The notes beneath the pieces are model-generated. The model was not told the DNA's origin, did no database searches, and saw nothing but the letters and a program-made list of their open reading frames with translations. The position numbers were made by a program, and so were the translations under genes. Shown piece after piece: positions 24,374 through 38,000 of a stretch of DNA of 64,000 bases. The stretch is taken from positions 1-64,000 of the forward strand of contig NW_002476380.1 of assembly GCF_000189635.1 (NCBI RefSeq), written 5' to 3'. Source of the stretch: Tetrahymena thermophila SB210. Its lineage: Eukaryota; Ciliophora; Oligohymenophorea; Hymenostomatida; Tetrahymenidae. Numbering within the stretch: the stretch's first letter is position 1; every line of letters starts with the position of its first letter.

Positions 24374-24747
24374 TTGCTATTTTAGTTAAATATTTCAATA
24401 ATTAATATTTGTTTTTTAGCTATAAATTTATTTTGTTTAATTAATTAATTAATTAATTTGTGAGTTATTTAGTTAGTAGAATTAGGTACTTACTATCTCT
24501 ACTGAAATTATTCAAAATTGTATAAATAACGTTAATTTTATTATTTATCATAAACAAAAACTATTAAACCAGTAAAATTCATAATTTAATTTTGATGATA
24601 TTCTTAAAATTTTTAATTTCTAATTGAATCACAAGCAAATGTTTTAATGCTGGTTATAGAAATAAGTAAGTATATAATAAACAAAGAAATACAAATTTCT
24701 TAGATATTAATATTTCGAATCTTAAAATAAATATTTTTATAATAGTT
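24374..24747. other. Short spacer
   Basis: 374 bases between two minus-strand genes, containing the promoter of the downstream gene and the TATDN1 3' flank. Includes a (TTAA)n run near 24440-24458. Nothing else seen. Confidence 0.6.
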
Positions 24748-25930
24748 TCACTCTTAAATATTGAAAAATTTGAGAGAGTTTTAATAACACTATTCTGCAA
24801 TCTCATATTCATCTTTTTCAAGCACAGCTGATAACATTTAGCTAACTTCTCTAACAAAATATGGTTCATTTCTACCTTATATAAAAAATCCCTTTTGATA
24901 TTTTTCTTTTTTTATAAATTGAGGCTCTTCTGAAGTAAGCAGAGAAAAACCATCATCAGAAGGCTTTATTTTACAATAAGGGGCATCTGTTTCAATCATA
25001 ATTCTATCTAAAGGAATTCTTTTAACTACTTCATAGTCTTTTTTGTGCTTAAAAGTTAAAGCATTAATACTAATATAAAGACCTTCTTAGAGTAGCTCTT
25101 CTAACTCAGCTATACCACCTAATTAATTGATTTAGTAATTTTTTAAACATTTTTATTATCATTTGTGCTATTAAATTACCTGTATAAGAGTGAACTAATC
25201 CATTTGTAAATCTCTTTTTATTTTTTTGTAAAATATTCAAAAAATCCTCTCTTGAATTTCTACTATGTAGATATAATGGAAGTTAGTGCTTTTCAGATAG
25301 ATTAAAGTGAGCTTCAAATACCTTCAGCTAAACATCTTTTTTAGAGCAAAACAATCTATCATAATCCAAACCGCATTCTCCCACAGCAACACATTTTTTA
25401 CCATACTTCTATATAAGCCCATCTAACTAATTAAAGTAGTTATTAGTGTTTTAATCAGCTTCATTAGCTTTAGCAGGGTGTAGTCCTACTGTACAATAAA
25501 ACTTATCACTCATTTAACTAATTTAATAGCATTCTTTGGCGTCTTTTAAATTAGAAGCGGAAAGTAAAAGTCTGTCACATCCACCTTCATTTGCTCTTTA
25601 AATAACATCCTTAACATCATTTTCATGAAATTTTTTACCTTTATAAAAACCTGCAAACTATGAACTGCCCAAGTTAGCAGCAACATCGAAGAATCTCAAA
25701 TTTTTATTTTTTTAAGTTTAAACATTTTTTTATTAGTCTAGCTAATCAATATTCACCTTTTTTTCTTCTAAATCTTCATTCTTTTAGGCTTGAACCTTAG
25801 GAATGTATTGCACTTTACTTTTATTGGTTTATTGATAATGATTTTGTTAAGCTTCTTTACTTTATTAAATTTGCTATGGCTTGTTTTATTGATTTTTTGG
25901 TACGTAAATAGGCATATCCCACTCTGACAT
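24748..25930 (-). CDS. TATDN1: TatD-family metal-dependent nuclease, TATDN1 type
   Basis: TIM-barrel amidohydrolase-superfamily nuclease; eukaryotic relatives act in DNA fragmentation and repair. Two minus-strand exons, 25180-25930 and 24748-25118, 373 residues. An 80-residue Gln/Lys-rich N-terminal extension precedes the barrel, which starts at LRFFDVAANLGSSQFAGFYKG, close to the eukaryotic TATDN1 opening in which the bacterial HxH is altered. Then come LLLSASNLKDAKE, YCTVGLHPAKANE (metal-site His), VAVGECGLDYDRLFCSKKD (catalytic Glu and Asp), LPLYLHSRNSREDFL, and across the intron GLVHSYTGGIAELEELLQEG. The last motifs are RIMIETDAPYC (metal Asp) and GRNEPYFVREV. The length without the extension matches the family's 290-300. 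The extension looks disordered and ciliate-specific. Confident assignment. Confidence 0.95.
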
Positions 25931-26691
25931 TTTTTAAGAGAGTATCTTTTAACTAAACTTATTATATGTTTTTTTGTTAATTATTTATAATTATATATTG
26001 TACAATTTGTTTTTGATCATCACACATTGATTTGATCAACAACCAATAGACACTTTTTACATTTTAAGCTAAATTTAAACTGAATTTAATTTTTAGAAAA
26101 GTGGTAAATAATAATTCTTCTATCCAATTTACAATAATCAAAAATATTAGTATCAGTGTAAGTAGTTATTAATTAATTTTTTCTGGAAAATAAATCTATT
26201 TATTTATTTAACAAATTTTTTTATTATTCATTTTTTATTTAGATTATTTTTTACCTTAATTCTTCATGATTATATTTAAAAGGAAATTTATTAATTTCAT
26301 ATGAAATAATTTAATATTTTAATGATTTTATTATAAAAATAAATCAAAATAGAATTAGTTTTCGTATTTTACTCAATTATTTTGGTATTATTTAAGATTC
26401 CAGAATAAATATAAGTAAATAAAAGCTAATTAATAACACACTTTTGCTTTAAATAATTAAAAAATTACTTATAATTTAATTTCTTTTATATCATTAAGAA
26501 ATTTATTAGTTTTTCTAAATACATTTTTAACTTTATTTTTTTATGAAATAGTTAATAAATAAATGAAGTTTGAAAAAAAAATGTTTTATTATTAAACAAT
26601 TTAAAAAATTTTGTTAAACAGTTTGAATTATTTATTTATTAATTTGCATTAACTATAAGAGAAAATAGATTAAAATAAAAAAATTTTAGTT
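25931..26691. other. Spacer between minus-strand genes
   Basis: 760 bases, strongly AT-rich, holding the TATDN1 promoter and the kinase gene's 3' flank. No open frame or repeat of note. Confidence 0.6.
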
Positions 26692-29057
26692 TCATTTTTT
26701 TATTGAATTGTTTTTATAGTTTCTTAACATTTACTAGTAATCCTATATCTCAATTTCACAGTCTTTGAGTCTTCTTTCTAAGTTTTTTCTAACTTCTTTA
26801 CTTAACTCTTACTCTTTACGAAGGTCTTATATAGTGCTATTTGCTAATTCTATTTGTTTTTTTAATGATTCGTTTTCTTAAACTTTTTAAGATTTTTTAG
26901 ACTACTCTTCTTATAAAAGTTCTACTTTTTTTTAGAAATCAGACACCTTTTTTTCATATTCATCTTTAAGAGAAGTAACTTCTTGCTTATGAGATAGCTT
27001 AAGCTATTCAATCTAGTCTTCATAATCTTCTTAGATTTAGGCCTTTAATTCTGATTGAAGAGTATCCTTTTCTAGCTTTAGCTTCATTAGCTCTCTTTCC
27101 ATGGTAGAATACTTTTCTACAATTTCTATATTTTTTTTGGTCTAAGCGAATTTGGATTTGAATTCTTCAATTACAGATTTCATTTCCCTAATTAATTCAA
27201 TTATTCCTCCATTAACTCCACTGACTCCAACACTTTTTGATTTTTCATATTAATTTAGCTTGAATTATAGTATACTAAGTTCTTATTCTTTACTTTGAAG
27301 TTTTTCAAGATAATCTGAATTGTCTTATTCTCTGCTTTCTTAAAATTTTTTAATTTTTTCATTAAGTTATTACTTTTCGATTTTATATTTTTCATAATCC
27401 TTTCTTGAATCTTATATTTTTTTTAAGTCGCTTTAAAGTTATTTGATTTAATTTTCATACTCATTTTACTTCTCATAAAGTTCTTCTTTTTCTTTTTTAA
27501 GCTATTCAATTTCTTCATTCTAAAGAATCTACCTTCTCTGCTCAGTTGGAGTTGAGTCTTGCCCTATTGATTTATATTTATCTAATTCATCTTTTAACTT
27601 AGTATTTTCCCTTTCTTTCACTTCTAATTTTACTATCAATTCTTTTTTTTACGATTCAAGGTCTTATTTTTCTTATTCCCTAGAAGCAATTTTCTTTTTG
27701 AGATTTAAAATTTCTTCCTTAATTTAAAAAAAAAATAATTTTAAGTTTTCCAAAAGAAAATGTTATTCAATTAATTAATGATTTATAAAAGAATTTTAAA
27801 AAAATTTATTGTTAAATAAATGTTTTAAATTGAAATAATTTGTTAATCATTGCTTTGAATTACCTCATAATTGCTTTAGTTTTATTAGCTAGTTTAAGAT
27901 GCATTCATATTTTAGCTTTAACCACTTTATGTAAGTTAAGGATTAGCATTACCATTCTACTAGCTTTTTTAAGCTATTTGTTGAAGGATATTCATTACTA
28001 AAGGCTAATGTAAGCGAGTAGCAAAATCGGCAATAAATTATGGTGTAAAACCTCCTTCAAGCTTAAGGGGATTAATTTAATTTGGTGTTAAGCAATATTT
28101 ATACTTTTAACTTGCAAGAGGTCTATAATTCCAAGGTTCCATTTCAAAAATGTTTTTACCTTCGCTTTCAATTATAAACCATGGGTGCTTTTTTATTTCA
28201 GGAAGTGTTTTACGCTAATTAGGTTCTTTTTTACATAAATTATTAACTAAATCTTTAGCTAATTGAGGAAAGTCGTTTGGATAGTCAAGTTTAACTTTTA
28301 ATATATTGTCTTCTAATATTTACCTTGCTTGGTTTTAATCAATGTTAGCATTCTCGACCTTTGGAGCAAATGGAGCTTTCCCTGTGATTAATTCAAAAAT
28401 CAAAACACCGAGACTCCAGATATCTAACTTTTCATCGTGCCCTAATTCTAAAATCATTTCTGGGGCAAGATAATCAAGAGTTCCACAGTAAGTCATACGC
28501 AGACGATTTTTAAAGTTTGACCAACCAAAATCTACTAATTTAACTCTTCCGTTTTCATCTAAGATTAAATTTTCAGGTTTTATATCACGATGAATAATTG
28601 GAGGGTTTTAGCTATGTAAATATTCAACAGCAAGGATGATATCAGCCATATATCTTTTAACTGTGTTTTCATCAAATCTACCTTCTTTTGTTAGTTTTTA
28701 CCAAAGTTAACCACCTGATGCATATTCAATCATTAAATAAATATAGGCATCTTCTTCAAAATGATTATATAGTTTTATTATATTAGGATGATCCAAGCTA
28801 TACATAACTTTCACCTCTGTTTAGATTTGCTTTACCATACCTTACTTCAATATTTGCTATTTTTCCATTTATTTTAATGCAAAAATCTATCCTGTTTTTT
28901 ATAGTTTTGTTTTGTAAACTTTGCCAAATGCTCCTTTGCCTAATCTATCCAAAACTTAAAAGTCTGAGGTTTTTAACTCACTTTCAAGTCGCCCTTATAC
29001 TATAGGACTTAGTATAAGGATTCTATCTTTAACTTAATTTAACCCAATATTTTGCAT
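26692..29057 (-). CDS. Aurora-like Ser/Thr protein kinase with coiled-coil tail
   Basis: Two minus-strand exons, 27864-29057 and 26692-27717, 739 residues. The kinase domain covers about residues 32-300: GKGAFGKV (41-47), ATP-binding Lys62 in [12 protein letters not shown] with catalytic Asp158, DFGW (176-179), and the activation segment [14 protein letters not shown], whose CGTLDYL sequence is the hallmark of Aurora kinases. DIWSLGVL and the final Arg ([18 protein letters not shown]) are present, so it should be active. Unlike Auroras, which end soon after the kinase domain, a Gln/Ser linker (about 335-400) leads into a 340-residue coiled coil encoded by exon 2 (heptads such as LYEKQNEYENQIKQLQSDL). 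Such a tail suggests dimerisation and docking on a cytoskeletal structure. The exact subgroup is uncertain; an expanded ciliate Aurora/PLK-like kinase fits. Confidence 0.92.
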
Positions 29058-30044
29058 TATTGATTCTTATCTTGTAATTATATATATAAGTATTGATTTT
29101 TTATTTTTTATATTTCAAAATACTATCAGACTACAGATTGAGTAGCAAACAACAGATATACCAAATCCTATATAATCCCTTATTCTATTTATATAATATG
29201 ATTATATTCAATAACCAATCTAGTTTATTAGTGTTAAATTATTTTACTTATCAAGTTTAATTTAATAATTTTTAGAATTTAATTACTTTGCTTTTCTTAA
29301 ATGAAATTTATATTAATAAAACAAAAATAAATATTTAAAATAATTAAGTTTTGCTTGCCAAATTATTTTTGATACGTAGGAAAATTATATTTTACCAGTC
29401 AATCAATCTGATAGAAAAATATTATTTCAATTTTGAAAAAACAAACATGCTGTGTGTGTGTTTGTGTGTTTAAAAAGATAAAATCTCAAAATCTATAAGA
29501 ATAAAAGTTTATTTTGCTTTTAAAATTTAATGATCTTAATTTTGAATTAGATTTATTAAAATAATTATAAAGTCTTAGAATAAATGAATAATTTTCTAAG
29601 ATTAATTTATTGAATACAAATTAAAATATGTTTTGATTTAGAAACATTAAAAATTAAAGCTAATTTTGGGACATGTGTTGTAAAAAATTAATATTTTAAT
29701 TTGTTAAAAAGTATAAAAAGTAAAATAAAACTTGAATATTTCTTTTTTTTAAATTTTTGATTTATTTTCAATCTCCTAAAGCTTCTAAATACTTTAAAAA
29801 AGTATGAAATTTTTTATTTTATTTTTCACATATTTAAAACACAAAAAATGATAATGGAATTATATAATAGTAAATTAACACAATTAATTTCTTTAATTTA
29901 TAAAAAATATATATAGAAAAATATAGAATCTACTTTTTATTTTATATCAATATATGTTAAATTCATGATTTAAATATCAAAATAATTCAATTTTTTCTAA
30001 TCAATAAATAATTATTCAAAAATTATAAATAAAAGTAAAGTTTA
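29058..30044. other. Divergent promoter region, kinase / LC1
   Basis: About 990 bases between two genes pointing away from each other. Strongly AT-rich; a TGTG run lies near 29451-29470. Both promoters must be here but no defined element is recognisable. Confidence 0.6.
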
Positions 30045-30653
30045 ATGTCAAAAGGTACAACCTGTCAAAAGGCTATCGTCAACTGGGAAGCTGCTAATCC
30101 TGGTAAAAATCCTTCTGAAGCAGAAGAAATCAAGCTAATTTTCTAAATTCCTCCTATTGAAAAGATGGACGGTCCCGTTTTAAACACTCTTACTAAATGC
30201 AAAAAGCTATCTTTATCTTCAAACTCTATCGATAAAATGATCTCTTTGAATATGCTCCGAAATTTAGAAATTTTGTCTCTGTCTCGTAATGTCATCAAAA
30301 AGATTAGTGGTTTAGAAGATATAGGAGGAACATTAAGGCAGTTATGGTTAAGTTATAATTTCATTGAAAAGTTAGATGGTTTAAATAATTGCAGTGTCCT
30401 CCAGACCTTATATATTGGAAATAATAGAATCAAAAATTGGGAAGAATTGGATAAGCTAAAAGATCTTCCTGAATTAGAAAATGTGCTTTTTTATGGTAAC
30501 CCAATATATGAATAAGTAAAAGAAGATCCAAAGTTAATCGTCTTGAAAAAGTTGCCTACCTTAAAAAATGTTGATGGCTACATTATTGATGATTCTGTTC
30601 TCGAAAAGGTTAAATAAATTGCAGATATCCCTATTTCAGCTAAATAACTTTGA
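30045..30653 (+). CDS. DNAL1: Outer-arm dynein light chain 1, leucine-rich repeat protein
   Basis: LC1 binds the microtubule-binding stalk region of the outer-arm dynein gamma heavy chain (the beta/gamma arrangement varies by species) and tunes ciliary motility. Single exon, 202 residues, matching the about 198 of Chlamydomonas LC1. Starts MSKGTTCQKAIVNWE and runs through SDS22-type leucine-rich repeats: CKKLSLSSNSIDKM, LEILSLSRNVIKKI, LRQLWLSYNFIEKLDGL, VLQTLYIGNNRIKNWEEL and LENVLFYGNPIYE. These are followed by the cap VLKKLPTLKNVDGYIID. The last codons are TAA (Gln), CTT, TGA; reading TAA as stop would clip two residues. It lies 1.4 kb from, and converges with, the CFAP47 gene, so two axonemal genes are neighbours. 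Assignment firm. Confidence 0.96.
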
Positions 30654-32026
30654 TTTGTGTAACTATGGAAAGAAAAGCTTGATTATAAATATAATAAAAT
30701 TAGTAAATAAATTTATGTTTTCCATCTATGCGATAAATTATGCTATGATTTGACGAAAATAATTTTTTTAATTTCAATATTAGAATTTTTTAACTTTTGT
30801 ATATTTTAAAACACCAATTTATCAATCTATTGTAATTAACCAATTTTTTGAGTTTTCAATAGAATAATTAAAGAAGTTATACATTTATTTAACAGTATTT
30901 AATTAAAAGCAAATTATTAAAGATTTTCCATCAAAATAATGCAAATATTATCTACATTCAATTTTTAAGAATAAGTTTTATTTAATAAATTTCTAAAAAT
31001 AACATTTATTTCAAAATCTTTATAAAAATGAATTTATTTCTATTTAAGATTACTATGAAAATAAAAAATAAATTTAATTAACAGTCTTTTAACTACTTAA
31101 AGATATCAAATACTATTAGAAATTCTTTAAATAATAAACTTTTCTTTCATTATATTTACAAGTCTCAATTAAATTAAAAGAAGTTTATTTTTATGCTAAA
31201 AAGATAGGATTTGTTCTAATGATAAATTAACAATCTTATTTATTATCATAAAAAACCAAATATCCATAAAAATAAATGATTCAAATTGCTTTTATTAAAT
31301 GTATTTATAAAAAATTACTTTTAGAAAATTTTTAGTAAAATTTATTTTTGTGTAAGATAATTTTGAAAAAAATAAATTATTAGTCTTTTTAAACTCCAAA
31401 ATCTCAAATAAAGAGAAAATTTTTAAAAAATAACTTTTCTATCATGATATTTATAAAGTATAATTAAATAGATTTTAAAATAAGAAATTAATTTTAAGCT
31501 GAAAATAGAAGATTGAATAGAACAATAAAATAAAATAAACTATGTTATTTATTATTACAAAATAATCAAAACACCATTATAATATTAAAAATTGTTTTGT
31601 TAAATCAAAAAATAAAATTGCTATTGAAAAAATAAACAATAGTTTGATATACTATTTAAGAGTAATTCTATTAAATTAAAAAATATTATCAAAATTTTAA
31701 AAATAAAAGAATTTAATTTTTTACTACAAGATTAAGATTGGTATTGAAAAATAATATTATTTAATCAATATATTTTTAGGATATTTTTAAAGATTTTTTT
31801 AGTTAAACCTAACATTTTTTCAAGACCTTATTATTTATTGATTTATATAAGTAAAAAATTAATATATTTTTTAATATTTATTTGGGTATTATGTTTATTT
31901 TGATTATTTATTTTTTATTTATTAATTAAAATAAATCGAATCAAAGAAGCTATGGAGTTAAATAAATTTTAAAACAAGGTATGATGACTGTATTATATTA
32001 ATCAAGTAAATAGTTTTATTTTAATA
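30654..32026. other. Convergent intergenic region, LC1 / CFAP47
   Basis: 1.4 kb, extremely AT-rich. Two stretches, about 31138-31205 and 31430-31500, are recognisably similar (both start AACTTTTCT, run through a TCAATTAAAT/TATAATTAAAT core and end near TTTTATGCTAAAAAG or TTTTAAGCTGAAAA), so a degenerate repeat of about 300-base period may be present. No coding sequence supported. Confidence 0.5.
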
Positions 32027-35000
32027 TCAATTATTATTAGAAAATTGACTCTCATTTTTAGTAATCGACTTAATAGATTTAACACTTTTTACACTTTTAG
32101 CAGGCTGAACTCTAAATACTTTTTAGGCATTATTAGGATAATTACTAGTTACATAAGAAACAACAGTTTAATTGTCGCCTTCTCCACCTGCCAAAGAAGG
32201 AACATAATTGAAATATCCTTTAGAAACAGAAGTATTTTTAAATTTAGTTTTGACAGATTTTACTGAAGGTGATATCATAGATTAATTTTTAATGTTTGTA
32301 GAAATGAAATTCTTTTTCTCTGTAGATCTTCTATTTAATTCCTACAAATAGCTGTAATTTGGTTTATAATTAAATCTACTTTCTTGAATTTGAGGTGGGA
32401 TGTATTTTGGAAGAACTCCTTTTATAACATAAGACCTATATTTTTAGTTTTAAATACAAAAAAATTAATGAATGACTTTCTAATGTTTTAAAAAATCAGT
32501 TACCAATACATTTCATCTGTTTCTATAATAAGCTTTGCTTAACGAACTTTACCATACTCAAGAGGAGTAAATGTAATTATAAATTGTGTTGGGTTTTTAC
32601 CTCCTGCTGGTTCTAATAAACCTGTCATAGGAGTTACTGAAAATTCAACATCTGATTCTTAAGTAAAGTGAGAATGGAAAGTTGCAAATGATTTAAATCT
32701 ATTCATTATTTTAAAACTAACACTATCTTTTTCACCAATAGGTGCACTAAGAATGATAATATCATCTTCATTAGGAACAGTAGCCTCCAATGAGATTTTG
32801 AATCTAGTAAAAAAATAAATTATAATTTTTTATTAAAAAAATTTTTATAATTACTTCCAAAGCCCTCCGTTTTCTCTCAAAACTAAGAAATCGACTATGC
32901 ACTTGAAAGGCTTGTAAGGTTTAAAGCTAACATCAAAAGACAAGAAATCGTCTGGACTATTTAGAGTATTTTTAGTTATTTTGATTTTTAAAGATCTATC
33001 TATTAGTTTCTTAAATTCTTCAGGAATATCTTTGATTTAGAATGTATATTTATCTTCTTTGTTGAACATATCTGAAATTCCAGGTAAATTAAGTGAGAAT
33101 TATTAATTAGTCTGCACTCTACATTTTGTTTTGAAGTTTTGGATTACTCCACTGTTTAAAGACTCTGTGATTGCATGAATAGGGAATCTCCATTATATTT
33201 TGTCATTCATTGCGACTACAACATCACAATCATAAAATCTTTGATAACAACAAATAATAATTAGTTTAATTTCATTATTATTATAAAAAAGGAAATTTAT
33301 ATTTTACCTTATTTCTTTTGGAGTGAAACTAAATGGAATTTAATGTACAGTCAAAGGAGGAATAATCACATAATTTTCTTTTCCTCTCTTTAGCAATTTG
33401 ATCACATCTAAAACTTTTACATCTTTAGTATCTATGAAAATACGAACCTAAGTTTTTAAAAAATGTTTAAAAGTTATTTATGTCAAATAATAAATTTAAA
33501 CAATTTACTTAAACTGGGTCTTTGAAAGGATTCTTAAAATTTAAAACACTTGAATAGTCTTTGTTCAAGCCAATCGTGATGATTTTGGTGTCGAAATTTG
33601 TAGGAGGAAGACCTTAACCGAATAGAGTATAAACCCATTTTCCTATATTTTCTGTCTCAAAGATAACTTCAGAAGTTTATGGTTTATCTAACTAGCTTGG
33701 TCTGTATTTTATGTAAGCTGAGATTTAATCATAAGAAGGAATAACTATGTTTTCAGGATAAACTTCGAAGTTTTATGGGTTAGAAATCTTTACCTTAACC
33801 TTTACATCTTCATTAGAGGGATTTTCCAGAATTACTTCATGCTATTCTATCTTGCCTAACTCACATTTCAAAATCGGTAACCTGACTACACCTGAATCAT
33901 CAGCTTGCAAATTGAGTTCGTACCAAATTTCTCCAAGTTTTTCACTTAAAAATGCAACAGAACCTAAAAATGATTGTAATTATAAAATTTAATGAAAGTT
34001 TTTAAATATTTATTTACCTTTTTATTTTCCAGGTTTTAGTGGCATATAAAACAATTCATACTTATACATTTATTTTGGATATACGTTAAAGAACTAATCA
34101 CCGAGCAGTCCTTCACCTTCAAATACAACTTCGAACGTTACAACATCATCAGTTGGGTTCGACAAGTCTATATCAAATGCTAATGGTTTACGTATATTTG
34201 TGGCAAGATCAATAATCCTATCTGCAGGAGGACTTTCTGTATTTAAAAGTACTGTCCACCATATATAAGTTCCATCAGCTTTAGTAAAAGTAATAGAACC
34301 AGTGTATTACCCACTCATAACAGGATGAATTTATAGTATGTATGGTATTTTCTTTTTTGGAGGTACTGTAATAGAAGCTTAACCAGCAGCACCGAGGAGA
34401 TCTGTCTCTACGATATAGGTTATAGGTTATTCTGTAGGATTATTGAGCATAATTTCTCTTTGAGTTGTAACTCTACTCTGAGAAGTTATAATAATATGAT
34501 CAATCGCTAAAGGTTCTTCACCTATACCTTTTAAGCTGTAATCAAATTAATCTTAAGTCAATGGATTCTATATCTGTAATGTGGCTTCAACATTACATAT
34601 CCATTCAGGGAAGAAACAAACTGGTATATTTCCAGTTGTTTTTCTTTTTACTATAAAATCTCTCAAAGACTGGGGACGTTCTTAACCATCTTTTGGCATT
34701 TAGTTTATGAAGAAGTATTTCTATTCATTATTTTAGACTAAATTTATCTTCAGTTACCAATCTTTTTCTGTGTTGTTAATTATTGGTATTTCTTGCATCA
34801 CACATTCTCTTGCAGGAGCAGTCATTTCTAAGGTTGCCTAATACAATAAAAAAAATTAATTAAATAAATAAATCATTTACAAATCAAATATAAATATTTT
34901 TACTTTAACTGCTTTCGGAAGTGCTGTGACAACAACTTTGAACCTCCTAACATCAGTTTTTTATTAGTTTTTTATCACAATATTTGATATATAGTCTTTA

Positions 35001-38000
35001 AAGGGGTTTTTGAAGAAAAAGTTAAGTGGTAAATGGTTTGTTTCTGGTTCTGCTGGTACGTTAGATAAGCTAGTAGCTTGTTATGAATCCATATTATTTG
35101 AATCTAATGATTAAGATTAGTCTACTGAGACAACTTTATTCTTTTCAGTGTTGTTTGATTATTGAGATTTCTTTTCATCTTTCTCTTTATTATCCTTATT
35201 AACAGCATTTTTCTAACTTTTTAATTTATTATCATTTTTAGATTGAGCTTGGGCTTCTTAAGGCAAAGGTGTTGGTGCTGGAGGTGCTTTGTAATGAGGA
35301 TTAAGGAGCTTGATTAATTTAGGAACGGTTATTGCATTAGCTGGAGGTTACTCTATTTCGACATCATATCCAAGTATGCGTGGTGATAGCATTTAATAAA
35401 TCTTTTTAACAGTAAGCTAAGGTGTAGGAGGATTTATTGCCACCTTTTAGAATTTAGGTTTTTCTACAAGCCACTGCTCTAAATATTTTCTTGCATTTTT
35501 TAAATTTTCATTATTAAATGTCAAAGGAATATTCCAGCTAGTTAGATTGTCTACTATAACAGGGGAAATTTAAAGCTTATCATTAGGAATTTCTATGATT
35601 TCTTCAGGCATATCCACTCTTCCTCTTATTTCATGCTAAAATTCTCCCACTTTAGGATCATTAAATATTACATAACATTTTTGGTTTTCATATATTATAG
35701 GAATAAATGCCATTTATAAGTTAAAAGTAGCACCTCTTTTAAGTTTGACTCTTTCCGTTTTACAGAAAAAGCAAGGAAAATTAAGTTTTTCTACTTCTGG
35801 TAAAGCTAAAGGATCTTCCTCTTCAGACTATTTCTTTTTCCCTTTTTTATTGTTAGACATTTAAAATGTTTATGAGACTGTTTTTTTCTTTTTTGTTTCT
35901 TTTGGCTCTTCTTCTTTTTTTTCTTCAGGCTTTTTAATTTCATATTCATGCATAATCGAAACCTAACCATTAAAAATAAATAAATGTTTCAATTGCAAGT
36001 ACATATTAACTAACTAATATTACCATAAAGTCACCATATTCATGGTTTAAAAATTTGTTTTATACTGCTATAGAAAATTCTTTGCATTCGTACATAGAAC
36101 ATTCAACATTCCATATTTATTAACTCACTCTGCCAGTAATTTAGCTCTTTAAATCAAATACAATAGCTGAAGCAATAGTAGTACTTTCTTTTTTATTTGT
36201 AAATGTAATTCTTCCTGTTTGTGTGTTTGATACTCTAGATGTAAATTTGATTTTATATTTATAAACACCTTTAGGTTCTACTCTAAAATTATCTTCTGAT
36301 TCTAGTGAAAAATCTGGACTTCCTTCATATTTAACCCAGTAACTAATCGGCTTTTGTGTAGGATTCGTAATTTCAATCGTTTTAACAATCTTTTAATAGT
36401 AAATATTTAAAATAGATAATTTAATAATTAATTTGATTTATTTATTTATTTACATCTTCGCCTAAAATGCAGCTAAATATTAGTGGAGCTTATTTAGGGA
36501 TATAGAAAGGGAGTGTTGAATAGAGCTAGATTAAAAATAATAAAATTTCTCTAGCATTAGGCCTAGCTAAATCAATAGGATTATATTGCGTTTATATTTT
36601 TAATTCTTAGAAAGCTGCTGCTAATTTCTCACAATTTTAATACACTTCTTCTTCGCTTGCACACTCCGGTTTCATAAAATTGAAAAGATTAGCACAGCTA
36701 GTTCCTACGTAATTCTAAAGTAAATAGGAAATGACATTGCCATCCTGCAAATCTGTTTCTAGATTCCTAATTCTTTTACCTGGATTTCCACTAATTAAAT
36801 TTCCTAGAACTACATCGCTGCATAACTCAAGCCATCTAATTAAAATTCCTTCTTTATCAGAATATATATTTGATCCATTTATGTAAAAATCAGGTAAAGT
36901 TAATTTTTCTGGCAAAGCGTTAGGAATATTTTTGATAATTTTAGAATTAACTCTATTTTTAAAATATTAAAGATGTATTATTTATTTTTAAATTTGAAAG
37001 ATAATTAATTACTTTGCTAGATAGTAGCATTTGATGATTTGATAAAAGAGATTGATCCAACAATCAAAATGAATATATTGATAAATTTTTGGATGAATTT
37101 TCAGATATTATGGAGCTACATGACTATTTTATTCTTTAGGTAGCTGCTTAATGTATGAGTGATAATCGTTATAGCTTAATAGATATTATGGTCTAATATG
37201 GTTTAGCAGAGCTCCTTCTGCCTTAAGGTATCTAATGATTTCATCATATTGTTTGAAGAGTAATATTGATTTCTCAGCTCTTTTCATTCCATTTTACAAA
37301 TCACATTTTAAATTTGAAATGCTTTTACCACTACAAAAATTCACTAACTCAATGAGTTAATCACCATTATCGTCAACAATAGTTTCTGGAAAACTTTAAA
37401 TTTAATTTGGTAGGACGTAATAGTTTAGCCATTATCTTATAAACTCTCTACTACTTTCAATCATATCTATTTTTAATTTTATAGTTTGAATCATCAATTA
37501 GTTTAAGAATAAATAAATACCTTTCGGGATTAAAGTATAGCCTTAGCCTGAAGGAATCGATATTCTAGTAGAAATTGTTTGGTTAGATAGGATGGAAGAT
37601 CTTTTCTTTTAAATTTAATTGCTTGTTCCCTTAGATTGTATTTCAACACTTACATCATCTTCTCCATCGCTGTCCTTTTCTTCGAGAATTTACAAAGCAG
37701 ATTTTTCGCTGTCTGATCTTATTGCATACCCTCCTTTATTTCTTTAAATGAAAGAAAAATTAGTAAATAAGCAGTTATCTGCTGTGCCTGAAACAGGAAT
37801 GATGTATGAATTGCTATTATTGTCTTTAAATTCTATTTTAGTTGTAAATGAAATAGGCTTCTTTGAAGAGAATATTATTTCAACTTTCAACTTTGTATGA
37901 GTCATTCCCATTAGAATGCCATTTGGAAAATTACATTTGATGTCAATTTATCCCAATTCTTCTAAAATTTTATGTTTAATTTTTAAGTTGTCATATCCAT

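Noticed and set aside
30165..30515. A 116-residue LRR protein starting at an internal Met
   Set aside because: It is the middle of the 202-residue LC1 frame; the true start is at 30045 and the standard-code stop is a Gln codon.
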